Assembly (NCBI GenBank): GCA_903857495.1
Contig: CAIOFF010000017.1
Coordinates: 1 to 64,000 of the forward strand
Reading direction: 5' to 3'
Source: an uncultured Holophagaceae bacterium
Lineage (GTDB): Bacteria; Acidobacteriota; Holophagae; Holophagales; Holophagaceae
Length of the DNA stretch: 64,000 nt
Position 1 is the first letter of the stretch. The number at the start of each line of letters is the position of its first letter. Shown in pieces: positions 9,071 to 17,899 of the stretch. The notes below the pieces were generated by a model. It searched no databases. It saw only the letters and a list, made by a program, of their open reading frames with translations, and was not told where the DNA came from. Both the position numbers and the translations under genes were made by a program.

Positions 9071-10675
9071 ATGTCCAGCCACGCTGCTTCCCTTGTCTTC
9101 GGCCGCCGCGCCTTCCTGGGCGCCAGCCTTGCCGCTGGCGCGGCGGCCCTGGCCGGGGCCGACCCACAGCTTGCCCGGGGGCCGCGGCGCCTGGTGCTGG
9201 AGGAGGCCACGGTGGAGGGGCTGCAGGCAGGCATGGCCGCGGGTCGCTGGACCTCCGCAGACCTGGTGCGCCAGTACCAGGCCCGCATCCGGGCGCTGGA
9301 TCAGGCGGGGCCGAATCTCCGCGCCGTGCTCGAGCTGAATCCGGATGCCCCGGCCATCGCCGCCGCCCTGGATGCCGAGCGCAAGGCCGGCAAGGTGCGC
9401 GGTCCCCTCCACGGGATCCCCGTGCTCCTCAAAGACAACCTCGACACTGCGGACCGGCTGCTGACCACGGCGGGCTCCCTGGCCTTGGCAGACGCGCCGG
9501 CCCCGAAGAAGGACGCCTTCGTTGTGCGGCAGCTGCGGGCGGCGGGCGCGGTGATCCTCGGCAAGACCAACTTGAGCGAGTGGGCGAACCTGCGCTCCAC
9601 CCGCAGCAGCAGCGGCTGGAGCGGGCGCGGCGGGCAGACTCGGAACCCCTATGCTCTGGACCGAAGTCCCAGTGGCTCCAGCTCAGGTTCCGGCGTCGCC
9701 GTGGCGGCAAACCTCTGCGCGGTGGCCGTGGGCACCGAGACCGACGGCTCCGTGGTGAGTCCCGCCAACGCCAACGGCCTGGTGGGGCTGAAGCCCACGG
9801 TGGGACTCCTGAGCCGCAGTGGCATCATCCCCATCTCCCACACGCAGGACACGGCGGGGCCCCTGGCGCGTACGGTGCGCGACGCCGCCCTGCTGCTGGG
9901 CGCCATGACCGGCGCGGATCCCAGCGATGCGGCCACCGCCAGCGCCCCGGCCCGGCTGGACTACACGCGCTTTCTCGTCCGGGACGGGCTGAAGGGGGCG
10001 CGGCTCGGCGTCGTGAAGAACCTGCTGGGCCAGCATGCCCACGTGGACGCGGTGCTGCTGCCAGCCCTGGAGGTCCTGAAGGCCCAGGGGGCCACGCTGG
10101 TGGAGGTCGAGCTGAAGTCCGCCACCTACGACGACGCGGAGCTCGACGTGCTGCTCTTCGAGTTCAAGGCGGGCCTGAATGCCTACCTGGGCGGCCGGGG
10201 CGGGGCCGTGCAGGACCTGGCCAGTCTGCTGGCCTTCAATGAGGCCCGGAAGGCCGAGGAGATGCCCTTCTTCGGCCAGGAGCTGCTGCGCCAGACCCAG
10301 GCCAAGGGACCGCTCACGGACCCGGGCTACCGGAAGGCGCTGGAGGCCTGCGGCCAGGCCCGGCGGGACCTCCTGGGCCTGCTGGAGACGCATCAGCTGC
10401 AGGCGCTGGTGGGACCCACCGGCGGTCCTGCCTGGCTCATCGACCACCTGAACGGCGACAGCTCGAGCCTCAGCTTCTCCACGCCCGCCGCCGTGGCCGG
10501 GTGCCCGCACCTCACGGTGCCGGCGGGGCTCGCCTCCGGGCTGCCCGTGGGGCTTTCCTTCGTGGGTGCGCCCTGGCAGGAGGGACTCCTGCTGAAGCTG
10601 GGCTACGCCTTCGAGCAGGCCACCCTCGCCCGGCGGGCACCCCGGTACCCGGCCACCAGCCCGGTAACCCGTTGA
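9071..10675 (+). CDS. Amidase-signature hydrolase with Tat-type signal
   Basis: A 534-residue amidase family enzyme that hydrolyses C-N bonds; the substrate is not known. The N-terminus carries a twin-arginine motif (GRRAFLGAS, residues 11-19) followed by a hydrophobic Ala-rich stretch, so export by Tat is likely. The catalytic Lys (K121 in VLLKDN), the SGSSSGSG loop and the GTETDGSVVSPA nucleophile segment give the Ser-Ser-Lys triad. The ATG at 9071 is the first start giving this signal peptide. A TATGAT box at 9035-9040 could be its -10. It stands alone, with no transporter or pathway partner nearby. Confidence 0.9.
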   Translation: MSSHAASLVFGRRAFLGASLAAGAAALAGADPQLARGPRRLVLEEATVEGLQAGMAAGRWTSADLVRQYQARIRALDQAGPNLRAVLELNPDAPAIAAALDAERKAGKVRGPLHGIPVLLKDNLDTADRLLTTAGSLALADAPAPKKDAFVVRQLRAAGAVILGKTNLSEWANLRSTRSSSGWSGRGGQTRNPYALDRSPSGSSSGSGVAVAANLCAVAVGTETDGSVVSPANANGLVGLKPTVGLLSRSGIIPISHTQDTAGPLARTVRDAALLLGAMTGADPSDAATASAPARLDYTRFLVRDGLKGARLGVVKNLLGQHAHVDAVLLPALEVLKAQGATLVEVELKSATYDDAELDVLLFEFKAGLNAYLGGRGGAVQDLASLLAFNEARKAEEMPFFGQELLRQTQAKGPLTDPGYRKALEACGQARRDLLGLLETHQLQALVGPTGGPAWLIDHLNGDSSSLSFSTPAAVAGCPHLTVPAGLASGLPVGLSFVGAPWQEGLLLKLGYAFEQATLARRAPRYPATSPVTR

Positions 10676-10724
10676 CAGGCTCCGGCGGGCCATTCACGCT
10701 GGCTTCTTTCCCCCAGGAGAACCC

Positions 10725-11006
10725 ATGAAGCGCACCCTCTTTGCCCTCCTTCTGGCAGCCTCGGTGGCGGCCATGGCCCAGGCTCCCAAGCCCGCGCCAG
10801 CCCCTGCCAAGCCCGCCGCCCCCGCCGCTGCGCCAGCCAAGGCCGCGCCCGCCGCGGCCCTCGTCGGGAACAAGGAATCCAAGACCTTCCACAAGGCCGA
10901 CTGCAAGACCGCCGCGAAGATGAAGGAGGCCAACAAGACCACCTTCGCCACCGCCGCCGAGGCCACCAAGGCCGGCTACAAGGCCTGCAAGGTCTGCAAG
11001 CCCTAA
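10725..11006 (+). CDS. Small exported protein with Ada-like zinc-binding domain
   Basis: A 93-residue protein. Residues 1-19 are a signal peptide ending near AMAQA. A Pro/Ala/Lys linker follows to about residue 45. The last 48 residues resemble the metal-binding domain of Ada: a GNKESKTFHKADC segment and a final YKACKVC supply three Cys and a His in the expected spacing. In Ada this domain binds zinc and accepts methyl groups from DNA phosphates, but here it is exported, so the role must differ. It pairs with the next gene, also exported and Ala/Lys-rich, 43 bases downstream. Confidence 0.8.
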   Translation: MKRTLFALLLAASVAAMAQAPKPAPAPAKPAAPAAAPAKAAPAAALVGNKESKTFHKADCKTAAKMKEANKTTFATAAEATKAGYKACKVCKP

Positions 11007-11049
11007 ACGGCAGTCCCTTCCCCGAATCCGTCCCCTCACCGAGGTGCCT

Positions 11050-11406
11050 ATGACATTGCTCCTGCCCCTGCTGCTCGCCGCCTCCCTGGCGGCCACGGCT
11101 CAGATTCCCTCCAAGGCCGACCTCAAGGCCCAGGCTGATGCCGTCATCGACAAGGGCAAGGCCAAGGCTGACGAAAAGGCCGAGCAGGGCAAGGCCAAGG
11201 CCGACGCCAAGGCCTCTGCCGCCAAGGCCAAGGCCGATGCCAAGGCTGGCGCGGTGCCCGTGGCCGGTGACAAGGTGAAGGCCGCCACCGCCAAGGGCGA
11301 GGGCGCCGCGAAGGCGGGCACTGAGAAGGCCAAGGGTAAGTCGAAGCAGGGCACGGACAAGGGCGCCGCCAAGGCCAAGGCTGTCACGGAGAAGGCGGCA
11401 AAGTAG
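11050..11406 (+). CDS. Exported Lys/Ala-rich low-complexity protein
   Basis: A 118-residue protein. A signal peptide (about residues 1-17, ending ATA) precedes about 100 residues made almost only of Ala, Lys, Asp, Gly and Glu in AKAKADAKA-like repeats, similar in composition to histone H1 tails. It is probably an extended or helical polycation outside the cytoplasm. The ATG at 11050 follows a GAGGTG ribosome site; a GTG at 11044 lies inside that site and is less likely. A strong terminator follows. Confidence 0.75.
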   Translation: MTLLLPLLLAASLAATAQIPSKADLKAQADAVIDKGKAKADEKAEQGKAKADAKASAAKAKADAKAGAVPVAGDKVKAATAKGEGAAKAGTEKAKGKSKQGTDKGAAKAKAVTEKAAK

Positions 11407-11422
11407 TCCGCCCCGGTACGAG

Positions 11423-11452
11423 CAGAGGGCGCCTCGCGGCGCCCTCTGTTTT
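11423..11452 (+). terminator. Rho-independent terminator
   Basis: An 11-bp perfect stem (CAGAGGGCGCC with GGCGCCCTCTG) with a TCGC loop is followed by TTTT. It lies 17 bases after the Lys/Ala-rich gene and just before the converging AraC-type gene. Confidence 0.9.
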
Positions 11453-11466
11453 GGTCAACCCGGAGG

Positions 11467-12351
11467 TCAGTCCTTCCGGCGGGGGAACTGCCGCTCGTAG
11501 GCTTCCTGGGCGTATTCGCTGGGGGGCACGCTGAAGCGGCGCTTGAAGGCGCGGGTGAAGGCGCTGGCGTCGTAGAAGCCCAGGATTTTCGCCACGTCGC
11601 TGGGGCGCTCGCCGTTGGCCAGCAGGGTTACGGCGCGCTGGAGGCGGCGCTCGATGAGGTACTGGTGGGGGGTGGTGCTGGTGGCCTCGCGGAACAGGCG
11701 GATGAAGTGGTCCGGCGTGCAGCGGGCCATGGTGGCCAGCTCGGGCACGCTGTTCTTGGCGCCGATGTGCACTTCCATGTGGTCCAGCACCAGCTGGAGG
11801 GTGGAGCGGTTCAGGCGGTAGGGGAAGCGGCCCCGGTCCTCTTTCTCCGTCAGGCGGGAGAGCTCCGCGCCCAGGAGGATGAGGAACAGCTCGCGGGTCA
11901 TGAGCTGGACGCCGTCAGGGTTGGACAGCTCCTGGCTGAAGATGCTGAAGAGCTGCTTCAGGCTGAGGCTGCGCAGGACGGCGAAGCTGGATTCCTGCCA
12001 CTTGCGGGGCGGGTGCTGCAGGGAGCTGAGCAGGGGCTCCGGGAAGGGGCCTTCCATGAACAGCGCCGTGAAGCCGAAGGGCGTGTTGGGGTGGTGCCGC
12101 TTCAGGGTGTGTCCGAATCCGGGCAGCAGCAGGGCCAGGTCGCCGGAGCGGATCACGCCTTCTTCCCGGTCCTCACCTGTGCAGACGCGCACAGCGTGGG
12201 TGGGCTGGAGCAGGGTCCAGGCATCCCGGGCGGGCAGCAGCTTGCCCGGGACCGGGTCGCGCTTCAGCACGGAAAGGCGGAGCGGTCCGCTGGTGTAGGT
12301 TTGGAGGTTTTTGGTTTCGGGTTCGCTCATGGCGCAAGAAAAACCAGGCAT
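11467..12351 (-). CDS. AraC-family transcriptional regulator
   Basis: A 294-residue DNA-binding regulator. The C-terminal 100 residues carry the two helix-turn-helix motifs of the family (ELATMARCTPDHFIRLFREATSTTPHQYLIERRLQRA, then DVAKILGFYDASAFTRAFKRRFSVPPSEY). The N-terminal part is probably a cupin-like sensor; no ligand can be read from it. The start at 12351 is used; an internal ATG at 12330 would remove seven residues. No co-oriented target gene is adjacent, so its regulon is unknown. Confidence 0.88.
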   Translation of the reverse strand: MPGFSCAMSEPETKNLQTYTSGPLRLSVLKRDPVPGKLLPARDAWTLLQPTHAVRVCTGEDREEGVIRSGDLALLLPGFGHTLKRHHPNTPFGFTALFMEGPFPEPLLSSLQHPPRKWQESSFAVLRSLSLKQLFSIFSQELSNPDGVQLMTRELFLILLGAELSRLTEKEDRGRFPYRLNRSTLQLVLDHMEVHIGAKNSVPELATMARCTPDHFIRLFREATSTTPHQYLIERRLQRAVTLLANGERPSDVAKILGFYDASAFTRAFKRRFSVPPSEYAQEAYERQFPRRKD

Positions 12352-12442
12352 GCCTATCGAGGCGTCCCAGGAAGGTTGACAGGAAAAGTCCCCTCCACGA
12401 CTTTATTTTTCACATCGTTTTCAGTTGTGACCATTGTCAGGT

Positions 12443-13125
<683 letters not shown>

Positions 13126-13126
<1 letters not shown>

Positions 13127-13362
13127 CACAGGACCTCGATGGAGGCCTTCTCCATCACAGGATTGACCAGCAGCTTCTCGCACATGGCGAGGGCCTTGGC
13201 CTTCACGTCGGCCGGATCGGAGCCGGGCACATCCATCTCGATGAGGCGGCCGATGCGCACGTGCTCCACCTCGAAGCCGAAGCCATGGAGACCCTGTTCC
13301 ACTGCCTTACCCTGGGGATCCAGGATCCCGGGCTTCAACTGCACCGACACGCGCACCTTCAT
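13126..13362 (-). CDS. purS: Phosphoribosylformylglycinamidine synthase, PurS subunit
   Basis: A 78-residue protein that bridges PurL and PurQ in the FGAM synthase complex. The start MKVRVSVQLKPGILDPQG is the family signature. The ATG at 13362 was chosen over upstream starts because it begins this motif. It comes directly before purQ with a stop/start overlap; the large subunit PurL is encoded near 6-8 kb. Confidence 0.94.
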
Positions 13363-13394
13363 GGGGTCCTCCATGGCCCAGTGTATCTGAGGAT

Positions 13395-13733
13395 TCAGGG
13401 CCGCCAGCGGTGGGCTTCCAGATCCAGGTTGCCCAGGTCGTCCACCGCGATACCCTCGTCCCGCAGCCGCCCGATCTGCTCGAAGGCGCCCCACCAGCGG
13501 CCCCGGCTGGGCACGTAGCCCCGGGTGTTCACCACCCGGTGCCAGGGCAGGGGCGTGCCCTCCGGCAGGCCCGCCAGCACCATCCCCACCTGCCGGGGCC
13601 GCTGCGGATAGCCCGCCAGGGCCGCCACCTGCCCGTAGCTGACCAGCTTCCCCCGAGGGATCTGCCCCACCACCGCCAGCACCAGACTGCGAAAGTCCGG
13701 CGGCGGAGCCTCAGGTTCAACGCGCTTGGACAT
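13395..13733 (-). CDS. Alkyltransferase-like protein (MGMT family, Trp for Cys)
   Basis: A 112-residue protein matching the C-terminal DNA-binding domain of O6-methylguanine methyltransferases. The usual PCHRV active-site motif reads P63-W-H-R-V67, so the acceptor Cys is replaced by Trp, as in the ATL proteins, which bind O6-alkylguanine without repairing it and pass it to nucleotide excision repair. The ATG at 13733 is used; a longer frame continues upstream through the 13764-13875 repeat but encodes repeat-derived sequence. Confidence 0.88.
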   Translation of the reverse strand: MSKRVEPEAPPPDFRSLVLAVVGQIPRGKLVSYGQVAALAGYPQRPRQVGMVLAGLPEGTPLPWHRVVNTRGYVPSRGRWWGAFEQIGRLRDEGIAVDDLGNLDLEAHRWRP

Positions 13734-13763
13734 GCAACCTAACTCCACAGATCTTTGGCAGTT

Positions 13764-13875
13764 TTTGTGTTCTTTGTGTTCTTTGTGGTTAAACCGCTTT
13801 TTGCTTTGCTTGCGGAGCCAAGAGGACCTCAAAAAAAATGAAAAAATTAACCACAAAGAACACAAAGGGCACAAA
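13764..13875. repeat. Intergenic palindrome, CACAAAGAA type (9-nt words)
   Basis: Arms at 13764-13792 and 13847-13875. The inner 22 bases of each arm pair perfectly and the outer part nearly so. Each arm is three near-tandem 9-nt words (CACAAAGAA, CACAAAGGG, CACAAAGGT). The loop holds A-rich and T-rich runs. It lies between the alkyltransferase-like gene and DUF2203, both on the minus strand. Reading frames across it give repetitive peptides (NHKEHKEHK) that should not be taken as protein. Confidence 0.85.
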
Positions 13876-13955
13876 GGTGAAAACACTGGACCCTGGCCCT
13901 CAAACGGGATTGCTTCGGTGCCTATGTGGTTGAGCCCTTGGTGGGGTTGGCGAGC

Positions 13956-14318
13956 TCAGGCCTGGACGCCGGGGCGCTGGTCGGCGGGGACGCGGGAGCG
14001 GAAGCCGCCTTCGTAGCTGTGCCAGTGGCCCAGCTCGGTCTCGGGGTAGGCCCAGCACCAGTAGCCGTCGCCCGAATCAAAGTCCACGAGCCAGAGGCCC
14101 TTCACCTCGGCCTCCAGGTCCTGCATGCTCTGCTGCCAGCTCTGCACCAGGGTCTGCAGGCGCTCCCGCAGGTCGCTGGCGCGCTCCTCGTCGGAGGCGT
14201 CCTCGGCCTGGCTCAGCTCCTCGGCGAGCGAGGCCGCCAGGGTGTAGACGGGTTCCGTCGTGGCCATCACCTGCGGCATCAGGGCGCGGGCTTCTTCGAG
14301 GGTGAAAATGCGGCCCAT
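13956..14318 (-). CDS. DUF2203 family protein
   Basis: A 120-residue cytoplasmic protein beginning MGRIFTLEEARALMPQV, with a central helical region and a C-terminal GLWLVDFDSGDGYWCWAYPE segment followed by a Gly/Arg-rich end, the pattern of DUF2203. The function of this family is not known. The ATG at 14318 has a GGAGGC ribosome site. It is divergent from the gene at 14347. Confidence 0.85.
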   Translation of the reverse strand: MGRIFTLEEARALMPQVMATTEPVYTLAASLAEELSQAEDASDEERASDLRERLQTLVQSWQQSMQDLEAEVKGLWLVDFDSGDGYWCWAYPETELGHWHSYEGGFRSRVPADQRPGVQA

Positions 14319-14346
14319 GGTGCCTCCGTTGCTCCATGATAAACCC

Positions 14347-15033
14347 ATGCGGTTCCTTCCCCTGGTCCCATCCAGCTCCGACCCCTCGCCCTGGGTGCCT
14401 CTGGCGCCGTTGATGCTGCAGTGGGACGGGTTCCTGCACGGGGGCTGGTCCCTGAGCCAGCGGCTGGGGCTGGCCATCCATGCCGTGTTCCTGCCGGGCG
14501 TGGCTCCCGCAGAGGAGGGCCTGGCCGTGCTCCGCCAGGGCCTCGGCGCGGACTTCCTGGTAATCCCCGTGGGCCAGCCGGAATCCCGTGCCGCTGGGTT
14601 CAAACTGCTCGAGCAGCTCGAGTATCTGCTGGAGGCCACCTCGGGCCGGGGCGTGAAGCTGGCCCTGCGCCTGGCACCTGGCGCCGAGACTCCCGTCCTG
14701 GAGCTGCTGCGCGAGGCCCGGGGGGAGGCCGTGGGCTTCTGCTGGCACCCGGGCACGGTGGATGCCGAGCCCCTGGCAGACCGCCTCTGGTGCGGCGTCT
14801 GTGAGCCCGGCTCCGACCTGCGCGCCCTGCAGGCGCTGGGCTACCGCTGGGACATGGCCCTGCCCGCCGAGGCGCCGGAGCGCTTCCGAGTCGAAGCAGC
14901 CGCTCTGGCGGCCGCCCATCCGCCCGTGCTGTTCCCCGCCGAGCTGCCGACCACGGCTCTGGGCCGCCCAGTGGTGCCCGATGACAGCGTGGTCTTCGGC
15001 AAGCACTGGGACCGCAGCGGAGACCGCCCGTGA
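14347..15033 (+). CDS. Hypothetical protein upstream of lpxB
   Basis: A 228-residue protein with alternating beta-strands and helices, possibly TIM-barrel-like (FLVIPVGQP, VKLALRLAPG, GFCWHPGT segments). No catalytic signature was recognised. Its stop overlaps the lpxB start (GTGA), so it is likely co-translated with lpxB. Whether it serves lipid A synthesis or is only a neighbour cannot be read from the sequence. Confidence 0.7.
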   Translation: MRFLPLVPSSSDPSPWVPLAPLMLQWDGFLHGGWSLSQRLGLAIHAVFLPGVAPAEEGLAVLRQGLGADFLVIPVGQPESRAAGFKLLEQLEYLLEATSGRGVKLALRLAPGAETPVLELLREARGEAVGFCWHPGTVDAEPLADRLWCGVCEPGSDLRALQALGYRWDMALPAEAPERFRVEAAALAAAHPPVLFPAELPTTALGRPVVPDDSVVFGKHWDRSGDRP

Positions 15034-16157
15034 GCCCGACCCTGCTGGTGATCGCGGGTGAGGACTCGGGCGACCTGCATGGTGCGGAGCTGCTGCGGGA
15101 GCTGAAGGCCCGGCGTCCCGATCTGCGCATTGTGGGTGTGGGAGGGCCGCGCATGACGCCCTACCTCGACCGCAAGCTGGCGGATGTGCAGGACCTTGCC
15201 GTGGTGGGCTTCGTCGAAGTCCTTCGCCACCTGCCCCGGCTGAACCGGCTGTTCAAGGCCATCCTTGCCGCCGCGCAGGAGGAGGCGATCAGCGACGCCC
15301 TTCTCATCGACTACCCGGGCTTCAACCTGCGGCTGGCCAAGGCCCTGCGGCGGGACCTGCCGGCCGTGCGGCTGCACCAGTATGTCTGCCCCCAGGTCTG
15401 GGCCTGGAAGAAGGGCCGTATCCCCGAGCTGGGCACGGTGCTGGACACCCTGTTCTGCCTCTTCGACTTCGAGCCGGAGCTGTTCCAGGGCTACCCCGTG
15501 GACGCCCGCTTCGTGGGCCATCCGCTGGTGGAACTTGTGCATCCCGAGTGCGAGCGCGAGGCTTTTTTCGCCGAGACCGGCCTGGATCCCCATCGGCCCC
15601 TGGTGGCCCTGCTGCCGGGCAGCCGCAGGGGCGAGATCCAGCGCCTGCTGCCGCCCATGGCGGAGCTGGTGCGGCGCTGGCAGACGGCCCGGCCCGAGGT
15701 GCAGTGGGTGCTCCCGGTAGCGCCGACGCTGGCGACCGAGTTCGTGCGGGGCTACCTCCAGGGCGCCCCGGTGGTGCTGGTGGAGGGGCGCACCTACGCC
15801 GCCCGGGCCTACGCGGACGCGGCGCTGGTTGCCTCCGGGACCGCGACCCTGGAGACCGCCCTGCTGGGCACGCCCTTCGCGATTGTCTACCGCCTGAACG
15901 CCCTCACCTATCAGATCGCCAAGCGCCTCGTGAAGGTGCCCCACTTCGGCCTTGCCAACGTGGTGGCCCGGCGGGAGGTGGCCCCGGAGCTGCTGCAGGA
16001 CGAGGTCAATCCCGAACGGCTGGGTCGCGAGCTCACCCGCCTGCTGGAGCCCGACGAGGCCCGGCGGCTCCGGGCCGGACTGGCCGAGGTCCGGGGTCAC
16101 CTGGGCGAGCCCGGGGCGGCCGCCCGGGTGGTCGAAGACCTGCTTCGGAAGTTGTAA
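15030..16157 (+). CDS. lpxB: Lipid-A-disaccharide synthase
   Basis: GT-B glycosyltransferase that joins UDP-diacylglucosamine and lipid X at the inner membrane. At 375 residues it is the normal size. The AGEDSGDLHGAEL start, LIDYPGFNLRLAK, CPQVWAWKKGR and LLPGSRRGEIQRLLP motifs are characteristic, as is the ASGTATLETALLGTP nucleotide-sugar region. The GTG start overlaps the preceding stop. Its presence implies an LPS-type outer membrane. Confidence 0.95.
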   Translation: MSPTLLVIAGEDSGDLHGAELLRELKARRPDLRIVGVGGPRMTPYLDRKLADVQDLAVVGFVEVLRHLPRLNRLFKAILAAAQEEAISDALLIDYPGFNLRLAKALRRDLPAVRLHQYVCPQVWAWKKGRIPELGTVLDTLFCLFDFEPELFQGYPVDARFVGHPLVELVHPECEREAFFAETGLDPHRPLVALLPGSRRGEIQRLLPPMAELVRRWQTARPEVQWVLPVAPTLATEFVRGYLQGAPVVLVEGRTYAARAYADAALVASGTATLETALLGTPFAIVYRLNALTYQIAKRLVKVPHFGLANVVARREVAPELLQDEVNPERLGRELTRLLEPDEARRLRAGLAEVRGHLGEPGAAARVVEDLLRKL

Positions 16158-16200
16158 ACCTATTCCGCGTTCAGATCATCTCACTGGCGAAGAGGTATCC

Positions 16201-16716
16201 ATGATCCCCTGGCTCTGCGCGATCCCCCTGCTGTTGCTCCAGCCCGCCGCGGCGCCCCTGCCGGTCGTGGACGCCAAGGATCTGCCGCCCGCGGCCCGTG
16301 GTCCCCTGGCCCCCCGGGCGCCCGACCGGGGGGCCGACGGAAGCATGCTCAGCGCCATGCGCCACCGGGCGCGGCAGGCCGGACTCCCGGCACTGCAGCT
16401 GCCCGCCGGCAGTGTTCGGGTGAAGGACAAGGTCCCCGACATCAGCGGCTGGCGCGCCTATGCCATCGAGGTGCCCGCCGGCGAGAGCGTGCGGGTGCAG
16501 GTGGTGGAGGGCCGCAAGGCGTGGTTCCGGGTGCTGGGCGTGAATGCCTGGGGAGACCTGGAGGAGGGTCTGCTCCAGAACCGCATTCCCAGTGGGGAAC
16601 CCCGGGCCAGCTACAAGAACCCGAAGCGCGAGACCCGGACCATCTACTTCATCGTCGATACCCTGGATGCCAACATGATGGGCGAGGAGTTCGAGGTCGA
16701 AGTCATTCGGAACTAG
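16201..16716 (+). CDS. Exported hypothetical protein
   Basis: A 171-residue protein with a signal peptide (residues 1-18, hydrophobic, ending near PAAAP), a short disordered stretch, and a beta-rich domain from about residue 65 (WRAYAIEVPAGESVRVQVVEGRK and so on) that resembles a small jelly-roll or PPC-like fold. A GAAGAGG-like ribosome site precedes the ATG. It follows lpxB by 43 bases and its last 14 bases overlap the end of the converging Ig-like/SPOR gene. Function unknown. Confidence 0.75.
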   Translation: MIPWLCAIPLLLLQPAAAPLPVVDAKDLPPAARGPLAPRAPDRGADGSMLSAMRHRARQAGLPALQLPAGSVRVKDKVPDISGWRAYAIEVPAGESVRVQVVEGRKAWFRVLGVNAWGDLEEGLLQNRIPSGEPRASYKNPKRETRTIYFIVDTLDANMMGEEFEVEVIRN

Positions 16717-17899
16717 TCGCCTCTGGGGCAGGCTTCGACGCTGGAGGAAGGCGCTGGGGGAAGGCGTCCTTGAAGGCCTGACGGAGGGGCTTTGGGGCAC
16801 TGAGCCAGGCCTTGGAGGCCGCGGCCCGGCTGGGGAAGGTGCCGTAGCAGGCCTGCCAGAACCGGATGCCGTCCCGCCTGAGGAAGGGCAGGATCAGGAT
16901 CATGGGAGCTGTTTCGCCGGCGGCGCGGGCCACCTGTTTCAGCCCATTGGGCGGGCCGGAGACCACCAGCCGGGTGGTCCAGGAGCCCTCGGGAGCGGCG
17001 GCCCGTTGGGTCTCCCCCCGGTGCAGGGCCTCAGGCAGGTTCATGCGCTCCAGGGGTTTGAGGGCCTCTTCCGGATCTTTCAGGTCCTTTTCGCTCAGGA
17101 CGATCCGGGGTTCCTCCACGCGGACTTCAAGGCTGCGGGAGGAGCCGCCCATGAGGTTGCTGACGCTCAGTGTGTAGACCGTGGTCCGGTCCGGGACCAC
17201 GGCGATGCTGGACTGGCCGTCCAGCTCCAGGCCGCCGGGCTCCAGGTGGACCTTGGCGTTGCCCTGGCAGGACCAGCGCAGCTCCACCTGCTCCCCGGGC
17301 CTTACGACCTGGCGGCTGGCGGTGAAGGTGCAAGCCACCGCGGGCAGGGGCAGCGCACCCGCCCCGGGACCCAGCACAGCGACTTCCAGAGTGCGGCTCT
17401 GCCCACCGGCGGCGTTGTTGGCGGTGATGGTGTAGCGAGTGTTCTCCATGGGCGTGACGGTCACCTCGCTCTTGCCGTCGAGCTCCATGCCGCCGGGCTC
17501 CAGGCGGACCTTGGCGCTGCCGGCGCACTCCCACTTGAGCACCACCGGCTCACCCGGCAGCACGGCCCGGGCGCTGGCGTCGAAGGCGCAGATGCGGGCG
17601 GGCTCGCCCAGGGGCAGGCCCGGAGTCACGCGCACCTCGGCGTGCCCCAGCTCCAGGCCGTTCGGGCGGGCGTCGAAGACACGGTAGGTGGTGGTATAGC
17701 CTGGGCGCAGGGTCACCTGTGAGCGGCCCGGGAGGATCATGCCGCCGGGTTCCAGGCGGATGCGGGGCACCTGGGTGCAGGACCAGGTCAGCAGCACCGA
17801 ATCGCCCGGCCGGACCTCGCTGGGCTCCAGAGTCAAGGTGCAGGGCGATGGGACCTGGGCAAGGCAGAGGACCGTGGTCAGAGCGAGCAGCGGAAGCAT
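16703..17899 (-). CDS. Exported protein with three Ig-like repeats and a SPOR-like end
   Basis: A 398-residue protein. After a signal peptide (residues 1-14) come three repeats of about 85 residues, each with a Cys-containing opening strand, a LEPGGM/L turn and a Y-x-V/I closing strand, like bacterial Ig-like domains. The final 80 residues (LVVSGPPNGLKQ to QACYGTFPSRAAASKAWLSAP) fit a SPOR domain, which binds denuded peptidoglycan at division sites. The combination suggests an envelope protein located at septa. The 3' end overlaps the converging gene. Confidence 0.78.
   Translation of the reverse strand: MLPLLALTTVLCLAQVPSPCTLTLEPSEVRPGDSVLLTWSCTQVPRIRLEPGGMILPGRSQVTLRPGYTTTYRVFDARPNGLELGHAEVRVTPGLPLGEPARICAFDASARAVLPGEPVVLKWECAGSAKVRLEPGGMELDGKSEVTVTPMENTRYTITANNAAGGQSRTLEVAVLGPGAGALPLPAVACTFTASRQVVRPGEQVELRWSCQGNAKVHLEPGGLELDGQSSIAVVPDRTTVYTLSVSNLMGGSSRSLEVRVEEPRIVLSEKDLKDPEEALKPLERMNLPEALHRGETQRAAAPEGSWTTRLVVSGPPNGLKQVARAAGETAPMILILPFLRRDGIRFWQACYGTFPSRAAASKAWLSAPKPLRQAFKDAFPQRLPPASKPAPEATSSE

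Noticed and set aside
13734-13886. Longer N-terminus for the alkyltransferase-like protein
   Set aside because: The extension is a translation of the CACAAAGAA palindrome (NHKEHKEHK) and lacks homology to the family, while the ATG at 13733 begins the conserved part.
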